A stretch of DNA of 64,000 nt, from NCBI GenBank assembly GCA_050250575.1, contig JBFWOJ010000003.1:227697-291696 (forward strand). The letters run 5' to 3'. Positions 43,514 to 52,876 of the stretch are shown piece after piece. Origin of the DNA: SHVO01 sp050250575. Its GTDB lineage: Bacteria; Pseudomonadota; Alphaproteobacteria; Rhodospirillales; Rhodospirillaceae. The number at the start of each line of letters is the position of its first letter. Positions within the stretch are counted from its first letter, which is position 1. The position numbers and the translations under genes were made by a program. Below the pieces are notes generated by a model. That model saw nothing but the letters and a program-made list of their open reading frames with translations, made no database searches and was not told the origin of the DNA.

Positions 43514-43573
43514 TTGTGCCGATGGTAGGCCGCGGAGGCCGCAATTAGCAACAATAGTGCGGAGGCTGCGCGT

Positions 43574-43579
43574 TATAAT
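43574..43579 (+). promoter_or_regulatory. -10 element of the hppD operon promoter
   Basis: A perfect TATAAT at 43574-43579 lies 30 bases before the hppD start codon and downstream of the putative Lrp-type sites. No good -35 hexamer is seen 17 bases upstream, which suits a regulator-activated promoter. Confidence 0.5.
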
Positions 43580-43608
43580 TGTCGGATATTCCAACCAGCG
43601 GAGGTTTC

Positions 43609-44703
43609 ATGCTTGCCCGCCCCGACTGCGCCCAAATTTCAACCGCCAACCCCATGGGAACCGACGGCTTCGAATTCGTCGAGTATACGGCGGAGGACCC
43701 GAAGCAACTGGGCCAGGTGTTCGAGTCCCTCGGTTTCGTGAAGGTGGCGAAGCACCGGTCGAAGGACGTCGTGCTTTACCGTCAGGGCGACATCAACTTC
43801 ATCGTCAATGCGGAGCCGAAAAGCAGAGCCCAACGTTTCGCGCGCGAGCACGGCCCGAGCGCCTGCGCGATGGCGTTTCGCGTGGCGGACGCGGCCTATG
43901 CCCACAAGCGCGCGCTGGAACTGGGCGCCGCCGATGCCCCGAGCACCGTCGGGCCGATGGAACTCAATATTCCGGCGATCGAGGGTATCGGCGGCTCGCA
44001 GATCTATCTCGTCGACCGGTATAAGCGCGGGTCGATCTACGACGTCGACTTCGTGTTTGACGAACAAGCCGCGGCCAATGTCGAGGGCGCGGGCCTCACC
44101 GAGATCGATCACCTGACCAACAATGTCTACAAGGGGCGCATGGAATTTTGGGCAGACTTCTATTCGCGCCTCTTCAATTTCCGCGAAATCCGCTACTTCG
44201 ACATCGAGGGCAAACACACCGGGCTCAAGTCCCGCGCCATGACCGCGCCTTGCGGCAAGATCCGCATCCCCATCAATGAGTCCTCGGACGACGCCAGCCA
44301 GATCGAAGAATATCTGCGCCGCTATCGGGGCGAAGGCATCCAGCACATCGCTCTGTCGACCAAGGACATCGTCACGACCTACGACATCCTGAAGGCGAAG
44401 GGCGTGCGTTTCATGGACCCGCCGCCGGACACCTATTACGAAATGGTCGAGAGCCGGCTGCCGGGCCACGGCGAAGACATCGGCCAACTGCGCCCGCGCG
44501 GTATTCTGCTCGACGGGCACACCGACGATCGCGAGAAGCGCCTCTTGCTCCAGATCTTCACGGACACGATGATCGGGCCGATCTTCTTCGAGATCATTCA
44601 GCGCAAGGGCGACGAAGGCTTCGGCGAGGGCAACTTCAAGGCGCTGTTCGAATCCATGGAAGAAGATCAGATCCGCCGCGGCGTCCTGCAGGTGGCGAAG
44701 TAA
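43609..44703 (+). CDS. hppD: 4-hydroxyphenylpyruvate dioxygenase
   Basis: A 364-residue two-domain VOC-fold dioxygenase. The iron ligands His168 (TEIDHLTNNV), His246 (GIQHIALST) and Glu328 (GPIFFEII) are all present, and the C-terminal GFGEGNFKALFESMEEDQIRRGVL helix is typical. It converts 4-hydroxyphenylpyruvate to homogentisate. ATG 43609 follows GGAGG by five bases. It heads an operon with a VOC protein, fumarylacetoacetase and maleylacetoacetate isomerase. Confidence 0.96.
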   Translation: MLARPDCAQISTANPMGTDGFEFVEYTAEDPKQLGQVFESLGFVKVAKHRSKDVVLYRQGDINFIVNAEPKSRAQRFAREHGPSACAMAFRVADAAYAHKRALELGAADAPSTVGPMELNIPAIEGIGGSQIYLVDRYKRGSIYDVDFVFDEQAAANVEGAGLTEIDHLTNNVYKGRMEFWADFYSRLFNFREIRYFDIEGKHTGLKSRAMTAPCGKIRIPINESSDDASQIEEYLRRYRGEGIQHIALSTKDIVTTYDILKAKGVRFMDPPPDTYYEMVESRLPGHGEDIGQLRPRGILLDGHTDDREKRLLLQIFTDTMIGPIFFEIIQRKGDEGFGEGNFKALFESMEEDQIRRGVLQVAK

Positions 44704-44714
44704 TCGGGGCCGCC

Positions 44715-45263
44715 ATGACAATGCTCAAAGGCATCCACCACGTCGCCTACCGCTGCAAGGACGCCAAGGAGACGGTGGACTTCTACCGCGACGTTCTCGA
44801 CATGGAGTTCCAGGTGGCTTTCGCGGAGGACCACGTGCCGTCGACCGGCGCCTACGACCCCTATATGCATGTGTTCCTGGACGCCGGGAACGGCAACGTG
44901 CTCGCGTTCTTCGAGCTGCCGCAGCAGAAGGCCATGGGCCGCGACCAGAACACGCCGGAATGGGTGCAGCACATCGCCTTCAAGGTCGACGACGTCGAGA
45001 CCCTCGATCGGGTGAAGGCCAAGGCGCTGGCCAAGGGCATCGAGGTGCTGGGCCCGACCGACCACGGCGTCTTCAAGTCGATCTATTTCTTCGATCCCAA
45101 CGGCCATCGCGTCGAGCTCGCGGTCGATACCGGCACGCCGGAAGAACAGGCCGAGCTTAAACGCGTGGCCCCCGCCATGCTCGAGGAGTGGAGCCGGACC
45201 AAGAAAGCGCCACAGCACGCCGCCTGGGTGCACGAAAAAGCGCGCAAGGCTCACGGCAAATGA
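44715..45263 (+). CDS. VOC/glyoxalase-fold protein in the homogentisate operon
   Basis: A 182-residue single-domain VOC protein. IHHVAYRCKDAKETVDFYRDVLDMEF, WVQHIAFKVDD and FFDPNGHRVELAVD contain the likely metal ligands (His, His, Glu). It is 11 bases after hppD and overlaps the fumarylacetoacetase gene by four bases (ATGA at 45260-45263). It occupies the place where homogentisate dioxygenase would be expected, but that enzyme (HmgA) has a cupin fold, so an equivalent reaction is only a hypothesis. Alternatives are an accessory or extradiol-like dioxygenase. Confidence 0.87.
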   Translation: MTMLKGIHHVAYRCKDAKETVDFYRDVLDMEFQVAFAEDHVPSTGAYDPYMHVFLDAGNGNVLAFFELPQQKAMGRDQNTPEWVQHIAFKVDDVETLDRVKAKALAKGIEVLGPTDHGVFKSIYFFDPNGHRVELAVDTGTPEEQAELKRVAPAMLEEWSRTKKAPQHAAWVHEKARKAHGK

Positions 45264-46240
45264 AGCTCGCCTCGTTGAAACACGGCCGCGACGGACGGCT
45301 CGTCGTCGTTTCGCGCGACCTTTCGTCCTATCTCGACGCCGGCGCGCGTTATCCCACGTTGCAAGCGGCGCTGGACGACTGGCGCAATGCGGAGCCGCAA
45401 CTGCGCCGTCTTGCGGACGCCATCGCGAGCGGTACGGCCGCGACCAAGCCGTTCTCGGCGGAAGAATGCGCAGCGCCCCTGCCCAGGGCCTACCACTGGG
45501 TCGACGGCAGCGCTTACATCGTGCACGTCGAGCTGGTGCGAAAGGCCCGCGGCGCCGAGGTGCCGGAGAGCTTTTACTCCGATCCGCTGGTGTATCAGGG
45601 CGGCAGCGACGACATGCTCGGCGCGCGGGATCCGATCGTCGTGGTTTCGGAAGACATGGGTGTCGACCTCGAAGCCGAGGTGGCGGTGATCACCGACGAT
45701 GTCCCGATGGGAACCAACGCGGCCGAGGCAAGCAAGCACATCAAGCTGGTGATGATTCTGAACGACGTCACCTTGCGCAACGTGATCCCGGCGGAACTCG
45801 CCAAGGGCTTCGGCTTCTACCAGGGCAAGCCATCGACGGCCTTTTCGCCGGTGGCGGTGACGCCGGACGAACTCGGAAGCGCCTGGGACGGCGGCAAGCT
45901 TTCGCTGCCTCTGATCAGCACCGTGCGTGGAAAGCCCTTCGGCCGGCCGAATGCAGGCACCGATCTGACCTTCGACTTCCGCCAGCTGATCGCCCATGTG
46001 GCGAAGACGCGCAAGCTCGGCGCCGGCACGATCATCGGATCGGGCACGGTGGCGAACCGCAATCACGATGACGTCGGGTCGTCGTGCATCGCCGAGCGGC
46101 GCTGCATCGAGACCATCAGGGACGGAAAGGCCTCGACGCCGTTCCTCAAGTTCGGTGATACGGTGCGCATCGAAATGCTGGATGCGAGCGGCCATTCGAT
46201 CTTCGGGGCGATCGAACAGACGGTCAAACCATATGCTTGA
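45260..46240 (+). CDS. Fumarylacetoacetate hydrolase family protein
   Basis: A 326-residue protein. The metal site EDMGVDLEAEVAVITD and FYQGKPSTAFSPVAVTPDELG, NAGTDLTFDF and NRNHDDVGSSCIAERR match the fumarylacetoacetase fold of bacterial homogentisate operons, which is shorter than the animal enzyme. It hydrolyses fumarylacetoacetate to fumarate and acetoacetate. ATG overlaps the preceding stop; its own stop overlaps the isomerase start by eight bases. Confidence 0.92.
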   Translation: MKLASLKHGRDGRLVVVSRDLSSYLDAGARYPTLQAALDDWRNAEPQLRRLADAIASGTAATKPFSAEECAAPLPRAYHWVDGSAYIVHVELVRKARGAEVPESFYSDPLVYQGGSDDMLGARDPIVVVSEDMGVDLEAEVAVITDDVPMGTNAAEASKHIKLVMILNDVTLRNVIPAELAKGFGFYQGKPSTAFSPVAVTPDELGSAWDGGKLSLPLISTVRGKPFGRPNAGTDLTFDFRQLIAHVAKTRKLGAGTIIGSGTVANRNHDDVGSSCIAERRCIETIRDGKASTPFLKFGDTVRIEMLDASGHSIFGAIEQTVKPYA

Positions 46241-46871
46241 GCTTTACGACTATGTCCGCTCGTCGGCGGCTTACCGGGTGCGCGTTGCGCTTGCGCTGAA
46301 GGGACTCGAGGCCACCAGGAAGGAGATCCACCTGGTGAAGGACGGCGGAGCCCAGCACGGCGCGGCCTATAAGGCGATCAATCCGCAAGAGCTGGTGCCG
46401 GCCCTGACCCTCGACGGGACGACGCTGACGCAGTCGCTCGCCATCATCGAGTTTCTGGATGAGCGTTATCCCGCGCCGGCGCTCCTGCCGGCAGATTCCC
46501 TTCATCGCGCCGTCGTACGGGCGATGAGCCTGGCGGTGGCGGCGGACATCCATCCGATCCAGAACTTGCGGGTGCTCAATTACCTGCGCACGGAACTGGC
46601 GCAGCCCGAGGAGAAGGTGACGGCCTGGGCGCGGCACTGGATCATGTCCGGCTTCGGCGCGCTGGAAGAGCTGGTCAAACGATCACCGCAGCAGGGCGTC
46701 TACTGCTTCGGCGATACCGTGACCATGGCCGACATCTGTCTTGCGCCGCAGATGGTGAACGCCCGCCGCTTCCGCTGCGACCTCGCGCCGGTGCCGCGGC
46801 TCGCCGCGATCGATGCGCGATTGCGGGCGCTGCCGGCCTTTGCGCAAACCACTTCGGAAACGAGCGCCTAA
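46233..46871 (+). CDS. maiA: Maleylacetoacetate isomerase
   Basis: A 212-residue glutathione-S-transferase-fold enzyme of zeta class. SSAAYRVRVALALKGLE holds the glutathione-binding serine motif (canonical SSCSxRVR), followed by NPQELVPAL and TQSLAIIEFLDERYP. DTVTMADICLAPQMVNARRF is the zeta-class C-terminal landmark. It isomerises maleylacetoacetate to fumarylacetoacetate, the substrate of the preceding enzyme. It overlaps that gene by eight bases and ends exactly where the convergent RND gene ends. Confidence 0.95.
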   Translation: MLELYDYVRSSAAYRVRVALALKGLEATRKEIHLVKDGGAQHGAAYKAINPQELVPALTLDGTTLTQSLAIIEFLDERYPAPALLPADSLHRAVVRAMSLAVAADIHPIQNLRVLNYLRTELAQPEEKVTAWARHWIMSGFGALEELVKRSPQQGVYCFGDTVTMADICLAPQMVNARRFRCDLAPVPRLAAIDARLRALPAFAQTTSETSA

Positions 46872-49800
46872 CTACTCGGCCGGCGCAGGAGCGGGCGAGG
46901 ATTTACGGCGGCGCATGCGTCCCATCCACGCTTCGAAGCGATCGATATAGACGAACACGACCGGCACGATCAAAAGGCTGAGCGCCGTCGATGTGATCAA
47001 GCCGCCGATCACCGCCACGGCCATGGGCTGACGGAAGCTCGAGTCCTCACCGAGACCGAGGGCGATCGGTATCATGCCGGCGATCATGGCCACCGTCGTC
47101 ATGACGATCGGACGCGCCCGCTTCCGGCACGCCTCCATCAGCGCGGCGTGCACCGAGAGACCGTGGTCCTTCACACCCATGACCGCGTAGTCCACCAGAA
47201 GTATCGAGTTCTTGGTGACGATGCCCATAAGCGTCACGAGACCGATCATCGCCGGCAGACTGAGCTCGATCCGCCCGATCAGGAGGGCGAGGAAAGCGCC
47301 GCCCGCGCACAACGGGATCGCCGAGAGGATGGTGACCGGCTGCAGGAAGTCGCGGAACAGCAGCACCAGCACACAGAAGATGCAGACGAAGCCGGTGAGG
47401 AGCGCGATGTTGAAGCCGCGGAAAAGTTCGGTGACGAATTCCGCGTCGCCGGTGCGGATGGTGTGCACGCCGTCCGGGAGAGTCTTGATGGCCGTCGAGT
47501 TCATCGCCTTGTCGAGCGCCTCGCCGAGCGCCATGCCGTTGAGATCTGCGCTGACGTTGACGTAACGCGAGCGGTCGTAGCGGTCGATTTGGATCGGGCC
47601 GTTTTCCAGCGTGATGTCCGCTACGCTGGAGAGCGGCACCAGTCCGTTGCGTCCGGGCACCCGCAGGTTGGCAATGGTGTTGAGGTCGGTGCGCGCCTCG
47701 TCGGGCATGCGCACGCGGATATAGACCTGACGCGTATCGAGATTGAGCTTGGCGACCTGCGGATCGAAGTCGCCGGCGGTTGCGATACGCAGGGTTTCGC
47801 CGATGGCCGCGGCCGTCACGCCGCGCTCGGCGGCGAGCTGTGGGTTCGGACGGACGACGATCTCCGGCCGCTCGAGATTGAGGCTCGAATTGACGTTCGA
47901 GAGTCCAAGTGCGCGCAGTTCGCGCTCCAGCGCGCGGGTGCTGGCGACCAGCGCGTTGCGATCGGCGCTGGTGAGGGTGAGCTGCATCTTTTCGCCCTGG
48001 CCGCCGAAGCCGACGTCGAACTTCGCGCCGGGGACTTGCTGCAGCGCGCGGCGGATCTCCCGCTCGACCTCTTTCTGCACCGGGCGCTCGCCGCGCGGGG
48101 CCATGACGACGAGCATATTGCCGCGGCGCACTTCGCCGGGACCGTTGCCGAAGGTGCCGGCGCCGATGACGGTGAAGGTGTCCTTTACCGCAGGGAACGC
48201 GGCGAGCACAGCGCGCACCTGCTCGGCGGTCTCCAGCGTGCGGTCGAGATTGCTGCCGGGCGGAAGCTCCATGCGGATATTGGTCATGCCGGCATCGCCC
48301 TGCGGTATGAAGCCCGAGGGGATGAAGGGCACGAGCGAAACGGAGCCGATGAAGAAGGCCAGCGTGCCGGCGAGCGTCGTCTTGCGGTGGGTGAGGCACC
48401 AGTCGACGGCGCGGATATAGCGCCGCATGATGGGCCCGGTCGTATCCTCCGGCTTGTGCTTGGGCTTGAGGAAGCGCGCCGCGAGCATGGGCGTGAACAT
48501 GCGCGCGACCAGCAGCGACGCGAGGACGGCGATGACCACGGTCCAGCCGAACTGCTGGAAGATCAGGCCCGGCACGCCGCTCATGACGGCGGTCGGCAGG
48601 AACACCACGACCAGGGTCATGGTGGTGGCGATGACCGCGAGGGCGATCTCGTTCACGGCATCGATGGTGGCTTCCTTGACCGGCTTTCCTTGATTGATAT
48701 GCCGCTCGACGTTCTCGATCTCCACGATCGCATCGTCGACCAATATCCCTACGATCACCGCGAGCGCGAGCAGGGTGATGGTGTTGAGCGAATAGCCGAG
48801 CCATTGCATGGCGGCGAAGGCCGGGAGGATGGAGAGCGGCAGCGCGGTCGCCGAGATGAGCGTGGCGCGCCAATCGCGCAGGAACAGCCATACCACCAGC
48901 ACCGCCAGTATCGCCCCTTCAAACAGGAGCTCAAGCGAGCCTTCGTACTGCGCGAGCGTGAACTCGGTATTGTCGAAGACCTTTACGGCGGTCAGCGTCG
49001 GATCGGCGGCGGTCAGCTGCTCGACGGCGGCCTTGACACCGCGGGACATGGCAACTTCGTCGAAGCCGCGCGACCTGTAGACGCGGAAGCCCACCGAAGG
49101 TTTGCCGTTGAGGCGCGCGGCCTGGGTGCGTTCGCCGGTGCCGTCGGAGATGGTGGCAACTTCGTCGAGCCGCACACTCTTGCCGTTGGGAAGAACGATC
49201 GGCAGCGCCGAGAGCTCTTCGGCGCGGCGCGCGAGGGCGATGGTGCGCACCGCCTGTTCGCCGCCGCCGATCTGGGCGCGGCCGCCCGAGGATTCCTGCT
49301 GCACCTGGCGCAGCGCCCGCGAGACCTGCGCGGCGGTGATGCCGAGCCCGGCCATGCGCACTGGATCGATCTGGACCGTAACCTCGCGCTGGAGGCCGCC
49401 GATCCGTTCCACGCGGCCCACGCCCGGCACGGCGAGAATGGCGCGGGCGATGGTGTCATCGACGTGCCAGGACAGCGCTTCTTCATCCAGGCGTGTCGAA
49501 GACACCGCGTAACCCGCGGTCGGTCCGCCTTGGATCTGCTGCGCGGTAATTACCGGCGGCATGACATCGTTGGGAAGATCGCCGCGCGCCTGGTCGACCG
49601 CATTCTTGGTTTCGGTGACGGCGTCGGAGAGGTTCTTGTTGAGCTGGAACTCGACGTTGATGTTCACACGGCCCGTGGTGATGGTCGTGCGCAGATGGCG
49701 CAGGCCTTGCAGGTTCGCGAGCGAGTCCTCGACGCGGCGGGCGACCTCGGTCTCGAGTTGGGCCGGCGCCGCGCCGGGCAGCGCCAGCGTGACGCTGACC

Positions 49801-49931
49801 ATGGGGAGATCGATGTCGGGGAAGTTCTGGATGGGCAGACGCGAGAAACCGTAGAGCCCGGCGAAGGAGAGCAAGGCGAACAGAAGGATCGTCGGGACCG
49901 GATTGCGGATCGACCAGGTGGCGAAGTTCAT
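46872..49931 (-). CDS. RND efflux pump inner-membrane permease
   Basis: A 1019-residue protein of the HAE-1/AcrB superfamily. SIRNPVPTILLFALL is the first helix, followed by the large porter domain. The proton-relay pair Asp399-Asp400 lies in GILVDDAIVEIEN, and the C-terminal half has the matching LMGIVTKNSILLVDYAVMG helix. It exports drugs, solvents or metals with the adaptor encoded 15 bases upstream; no outer-membrane channel gene is visible in the window. The C-terminal tail is short and Lys/Pro/Ala-rich. Confidence 0.94.
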   Translation of the reverse strand: MNFATWSIRNPVPTILLFALLSFAGLYGFSRLPIQNFPDIDLPMVSVTLALPGAAPAQLETEVARRVEDSLANLQGLRHLRTTITTGRVNINVEFQLNKNLSDAVTETKNAVDQARGDLPNDVMPPVITAQQIQGGPTAGYAVSSTRLDEEALSWHVDDTIARAILAVPGVGRVERIGGLQREVTVQIDPVRMAGLGITAAQVSRALRQVQQESSGGRAQIGGGEQAVRTIALARRAEELSALPIVLPNGKSVRLDEVATISDGTGERTQAARLNGKPSVGFRVYRSRGFDEVAMSRGVKAAVEQLTAADPTLTAVKVFDNTEFTLAQYEGSLELLFEGAILAVLVVWLFLRDWRATLISATALPLSILPAFAAMQWLGYSLNTITLLALAVIVGILVDDAIVEIENVERHINQGKPVKEATIDAVNEIALAVIATTMTLVVVFLPTAVMSGVPGLIFQQFGWTVVIAVLASLLVARMFTPMLAARFLKPKHKPEDTTGPIMRRYIRAVDWCLTHRKTTLAGTLAFFIGSVSLVPFIPSGFIPQGDAGMTNIRMELPPGSNLDRTLETAEQVRAVLAAFPAVKDTFTVIGAGTFGNGPGEVRRGNMLVVMAPRGERPVQKEVEREIRRALQQVPGAKFDVGFGGQGEKMQLTLTSADRNALVASTRALERELRALGLSNVNSSLNLERPEIVVRPNPQLAAERGVTAAAIGETLRIATAGDFDPQVAKLNLDTRQVYIRVRMPDEARTDLNTIANLRVPGRNGLVPLSSVADITLENGPIQIDRYDRSRYVNVSADLNGMALGEALDKAMNSTAIKTLPDGVHTIRTGDAEFVTELFRGFNIALLTGFVCIFCVLVLLFRDFLQPVTILSAIPLCAGGAFLALLIGRIELSLPAMIGLVTLMGIVTKNSILLVDYAVMGVKDHGLSVHAALMEACRKRARPIVMTTVAMIAGMIPIALGLGEDSSFRQPMAVAVIGGLITSTALSLLIVPVVFVYIDRFEAWMGRMRRRKSSPAPAPAE

Positions 49932-49946
49932 GAGATGCGCCCTCGC

Positions 49947-51110
49947 CTATTTCGAAGGTGCGGCGGGGGCGGCGACGCGCACATGGTCGCCGTCATTCAG
50001 GAAACCGGAACCGCGCACGGCGAGGCGCGCGGTGGGCACAATGCCGCTGACAATCTCGACTTCGGTATCCTGGCGCCGGCCGGTCTCGACCGCGCGCAGA
50101 ATGACTTTGGGCTCCGCGCCGTCGCCTTCGAGCTCGAGCACATAGGTGCGGCCGTCGCGCAGCACCACCGCTTCCGCCGGAACGACGAGCGCGGGGCGCT
50201 GTTCGATGACAATGCGGCCGGTGGCGTACATGCCGGCCGCGGCCTCGGAGCCAGGTGCGATGTCGGCGAAAACGGTGCCGAGACGCGCATCGGCGCTGAG
50301 GGCCGGCGCGTTCTGACGCACGGTGGCGAGCGCGGATCCGCCGCTGGGCAGAACCAGCTTCACCTGTTGCCCGGGCTTGACGGTGGTGAGGTGCCTGGCC
50401 GACAGCTCGCCGCGCCATTCGAGACGGTTCTGACGGATCAGGCGGAACAGCTCCTGGTTCGGTGTCGCCACGGCGCCGAGGGTCGCATTACGCGCGCTCA
50501 CGACACCGTCATCGGGCGCGACGATATCGGCGTAGCGCAGCTGCACGCGCTTGGCTTCCAACTGGGCGCGGTTGATCTTCATCTGGGTCTCCAGCGAGAG
50601 GATGTTCTGTTCGCTGATGAAACCGTTCTGACGCAGCGCCTGGGCGCGCTTGAAGTTGGCATCGGCTTGTTCGAAGGACGCCAGCAGCACCGCTTCGTCG
50701 GCGCGCAACAGCGCCTTGTCGAGGCGCGCAAGCACATCGCCCTTCTTCACCTGATCGCCGACCTCGGCGAGCACTTCGGTGATCTGCGGCCCACTGATCT
50801 GCGGCGCGATGATCGCTTCCTGCCAGGGCACGATCGCGCCGGAGATCTCGACGGTCTCGGGCCACACGACGCTGCGCGGCGTGCCGGCGGTCACCGTGAG
50901 GACGGGCGGCGATGCGCCGGCGGCGGGCGCGGGCGGCTTCGGCCGGAACGCCACGAAGGCGCCGACGATCAGCGCGAGAGCGACGATCGCTCCGCCGATG
51001 AGAAATGTGCGAGGAACGGCGCGCAGACCGCGCGGTTCATACGACGTCGATAGAAAAGGAGGCTCAACGCTACGCGCTGCCTCCTGCGGCCCTTTGGACA
51101 TGCTGGTCAT
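49947..51110 (-). CDS. RND efflux periplasmic adaptor
   Basis: A 387-residue membrane-fusion protein: one N-terminal helix (IGGAIVALALIVGAFVAF, about 38-55), biotinyl-lipoyl halves (SGAIVPWQEAIIAPQISGPQ and ARLDKALLRADEAVLLASF), a helical hairpin and a barrel domain (VRLRYADIVAPDDGVVSARN). It links the RND permease to an outer-membrane channel. It is the first gene of the two-gene efflux operon, and no adjacent TetR-type regulator is seen. Confidence 0.92.
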   Translation of the reverse strand: MTSMSKGPQEAARSVEPPFLSTSYEPRGLRAVPRTFLIGGAIVALALIVGAFVAFRPKPPAPAAGASPPVLTVTAGTPRSVVWPETVEISGAIVPWQEAIIAPQISGPQITEVLAEVGDQVKKGDVLARLDKALLRADEAVLLASFEQADANFKRAQALRQNGFISEQNILSLETQMKINRAQLEAKRVQLRYADIVAPDDGVVSARNATLGAVATPNQELFRLIRQNRLEWRGELSARHLTTVKPGQQVKLVLPSGGSALATVRQNAPALSADARLGTVFADIAPGSEAAAGMYATGRIVIEQRPALVVPAEAVVLRDGRTYVLELEGDGAEPKVILRAVETGRRQDTEVEIVSGIVPTARLAVRGSGFLNDGDHVRVAAPAAPSK

Positions 51111-51178
51111 ACAACTTTCCGCCCAACGCCGCGACCCCGCCGACTTTATATAAGGAGCGCCGAAAGCCGCCTAGCGCG

Positions 51179-51191
51179 AACCTGAAAGGTT
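51179..51191. promoter_or_regulatory. Inverted repeat upstream of the efflux operon
   Basis: AACCT-GAA-AGGTT (51179-51191) lies about 70 bases before the adaptor start, close to the expected promoter (an AT-rich TTATATAA at 51147-51154 could be its -10). It may be a repressor operator. Short arms make this tentative. Confidence 0.25.
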
Positions 51192-51310
51192 ACACGTTCT
51201 CAATGTGAAGTGGTGCGCGCCGGCAACATCTGCGCAGGAATTGCGAAGGATTTACAGGGCATGACAAGCTGTTGCGCCGTCAAGGTTTAGCGTTTGGGGA
51301 GGAATCATAT

Positions 51311-51745
51311 ATGGAAGCCTTTGAACTCCACCGCGGCCGCCTGCTCGATCACCTTCAGCTGGTGGTCAAAGACCTCGCCGCCAGCCGGCGCTTTTACGAA
51401 GCGGTGCTCAGGACACTGGATATTCCCATCGGCGGCGAAGGCCCGGGCTTCTTCTGGGCCGATGAGCTGGTGATTTCGTCCAAAGACAGTCCGGCGGCGC
51501 GAGGCCATCTCACAGGACGCAGTCACTTTGCGTTTCAGGCCAGCGGCCGCGCGCAGGTCGCGGCGTTCCATGCGGCGGCGCTGGCCGCGGGCGGCACGGA
51601 CAACGGCAAGCCGGGCGAGCGGCCCTACCATCCGGGATATTATGCCGCCTTCGTCGTAGATCCCGACGGCAACAATGTCGAGGCGGTGTATCACGGCGCG
51701 GCGAAACGCTCCGCGCCGTCGGTGAAAGTAAATTTCTCGATGTAA
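51311..51745 (+). CDS. VOC/glyoxalase-fold protein
   Basis: A 144-residue protein. LLDHLQLVVKDLAASRRFYEAVLRTL, SHFAFQASGRAQVAAFHAAALAAGG and YYAAFVVDPDGNNVEAVYH are typical VOC landmarks with His and Glu ligands. ATG 51311 follows GGGGAGGAA. Role unknown. It is upstream of the EamA transporter by 41 bases on the same strand, so the two may share a message. Confidence 0.88.
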   Translation: MEAFELHRGRLLDHLQLVVKDLAASRRFYEAVLRTLDIPIGGEGPGFFWADELVISSKDSPAARGHLTGRSHFAFQASGRAQVAAFHAAALAAGGTDNGKPGERPYHPGYYAAFVVDPDGNNVEAVYHGAAKRSAPSVKVNFSM

Positions 51746-51786
51746 AAGCGGACGGACGAACGACAGACGGACCGGGAGAGTATTAC

Positions 51787-52650
51787 TTGCAGTTCCGCGC
51801 CGAGGCCGCTCTTCTCGCCGTGACTATCGTCTGGGGCGGGACGTTCCTGGCAGTTCAATATGCTATGAGTTTGAGCGAGCCGCTGTTTTTCGTCGGGCTG
51901 CGGTTCGCGATCGCGGCGGCGGTCGCCCTCATCGTCGCCGGCAAGAGTCTCAAAGACGTCACGCGCTACGAGATCTTCGCCGGCTGCACCATCGGCATTA
52001 GCATCTGCGCGGGGTACACGCTGCAGTCCGAGGGCCTGCGGCACGTGCTGAGCTCGGAGTCCGCCTTTATCACCGCGCTCTACGTGCCGATCGTGCCGAT
52101 TCTGCAGTGGGCGCTGCTGCGCCGTCCGCCCAACGCGGCGACGTGGGCGGGCGCCGGTCTCGCCTTCGCCGGCATGACCCTGATAGGCACGGACGGCGCG
52201 GGTCTCGACGCGCTCGGGTGGGGCGAGCTGATCACGCTGGCGAGCGCTTTCGTATTTGCCGGGGAGATCCTCCTCATCGGATATTTCGCGCCAAGGGTGG
52301 ACGCGCGGCGGGTGACGGCGATCCAACTGGCCGCGACCTCCGTCCTCGCCTTCACGCTGATGCCGGTGTTCGGCGAGGTTTCGCCGCCGGCGGTACCGTG
52401 GCAACTCCTGGCGGTCGCCGGAGCTCTCGGACTTGCGAGCTCCATCATTCAACTGACGATGAACTGGGCGCAGAAATTCGTGAGCCCGGCGCGGGCGACG
52501 ATCATCTACGCGAGCGAACCGGTATGGGCGGCGCTGGTCGGCCTTGCCGCGGGCGAGCGACTCGGCGTGCTGGGGTGGTTCGGCGGAGGATTGGTGCTGG
52601 CGGGCGTGCTTGTCAGCGAAATAAGAAAGAAAGGTCAGCCGCGCGAGTAG
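51787..52650 (+). CDS. EamA/DMT-family membrane transporter
   Basis: A 287-residue protein with ten predicted helices and two EamA repeats: LLAVTIVWGGTFLAVQY at the start and GALGLASSIIQLTMNWAQKFVSPARATIIYASEPVWAAL at the end. The start is TTG 51787, with GGGAGAG upstream. Family members export amino acids or metabolites. Substrate unknown. Confidence 0.9.
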   Translation: MQFRAEAALLAVTIVWGGTFLAVQYAMSLSEPLFFVGLRFAIAAAVALIVAGKSLKDVTRYEIFAGCTIGISICAGYTLQSEGLRHVLSSESAFITALYVPIVPILQWALLRRPPNAATWAGAGLAFAGMTLIGTDGAGLDALGWGELITLASAFVFAGEILLIGYFAPRVDARRVTAIQLAATSVLAFTLMPVFGEVSPPAVPWQLLAVAGALGLASSIIQLTMNWAQKFVSPARATIIYASEPVWAALVGLAAGERLGVLGWFGGGLVLAGVLVSEIRKKGQPRE

Positions 52651-52876
52651 CCACGGCGCGGGCGGCGTGCGATCGAGGATTCGCGGCGTCGAGCGTCGAT
52701 CCGGCTCGCACTGTCCCGGAGATTTAGCCGCGACTTCTTGGAACCTTTCCAAATCGCATCGGTTAGGTCTTCACGGCGTCGGGAGAGGCGCCGCACTTCC
52801 GAACCCATCCTTCCTCGCGGGCCGCGATCGCGTTGCGACACCTTGTGCGCGCCCGGACGCATTTCTGGAGACGACC

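Noticed and set aside
47148..51053. A 1301-residue forward reading frame opposite the RND pump and adaptor
   Set aside because: It is Arg/Glu/His-rich, has no domain or ribosome binding site, and mirrors two clear genes on the other strand; a typical GC-rich shadow.
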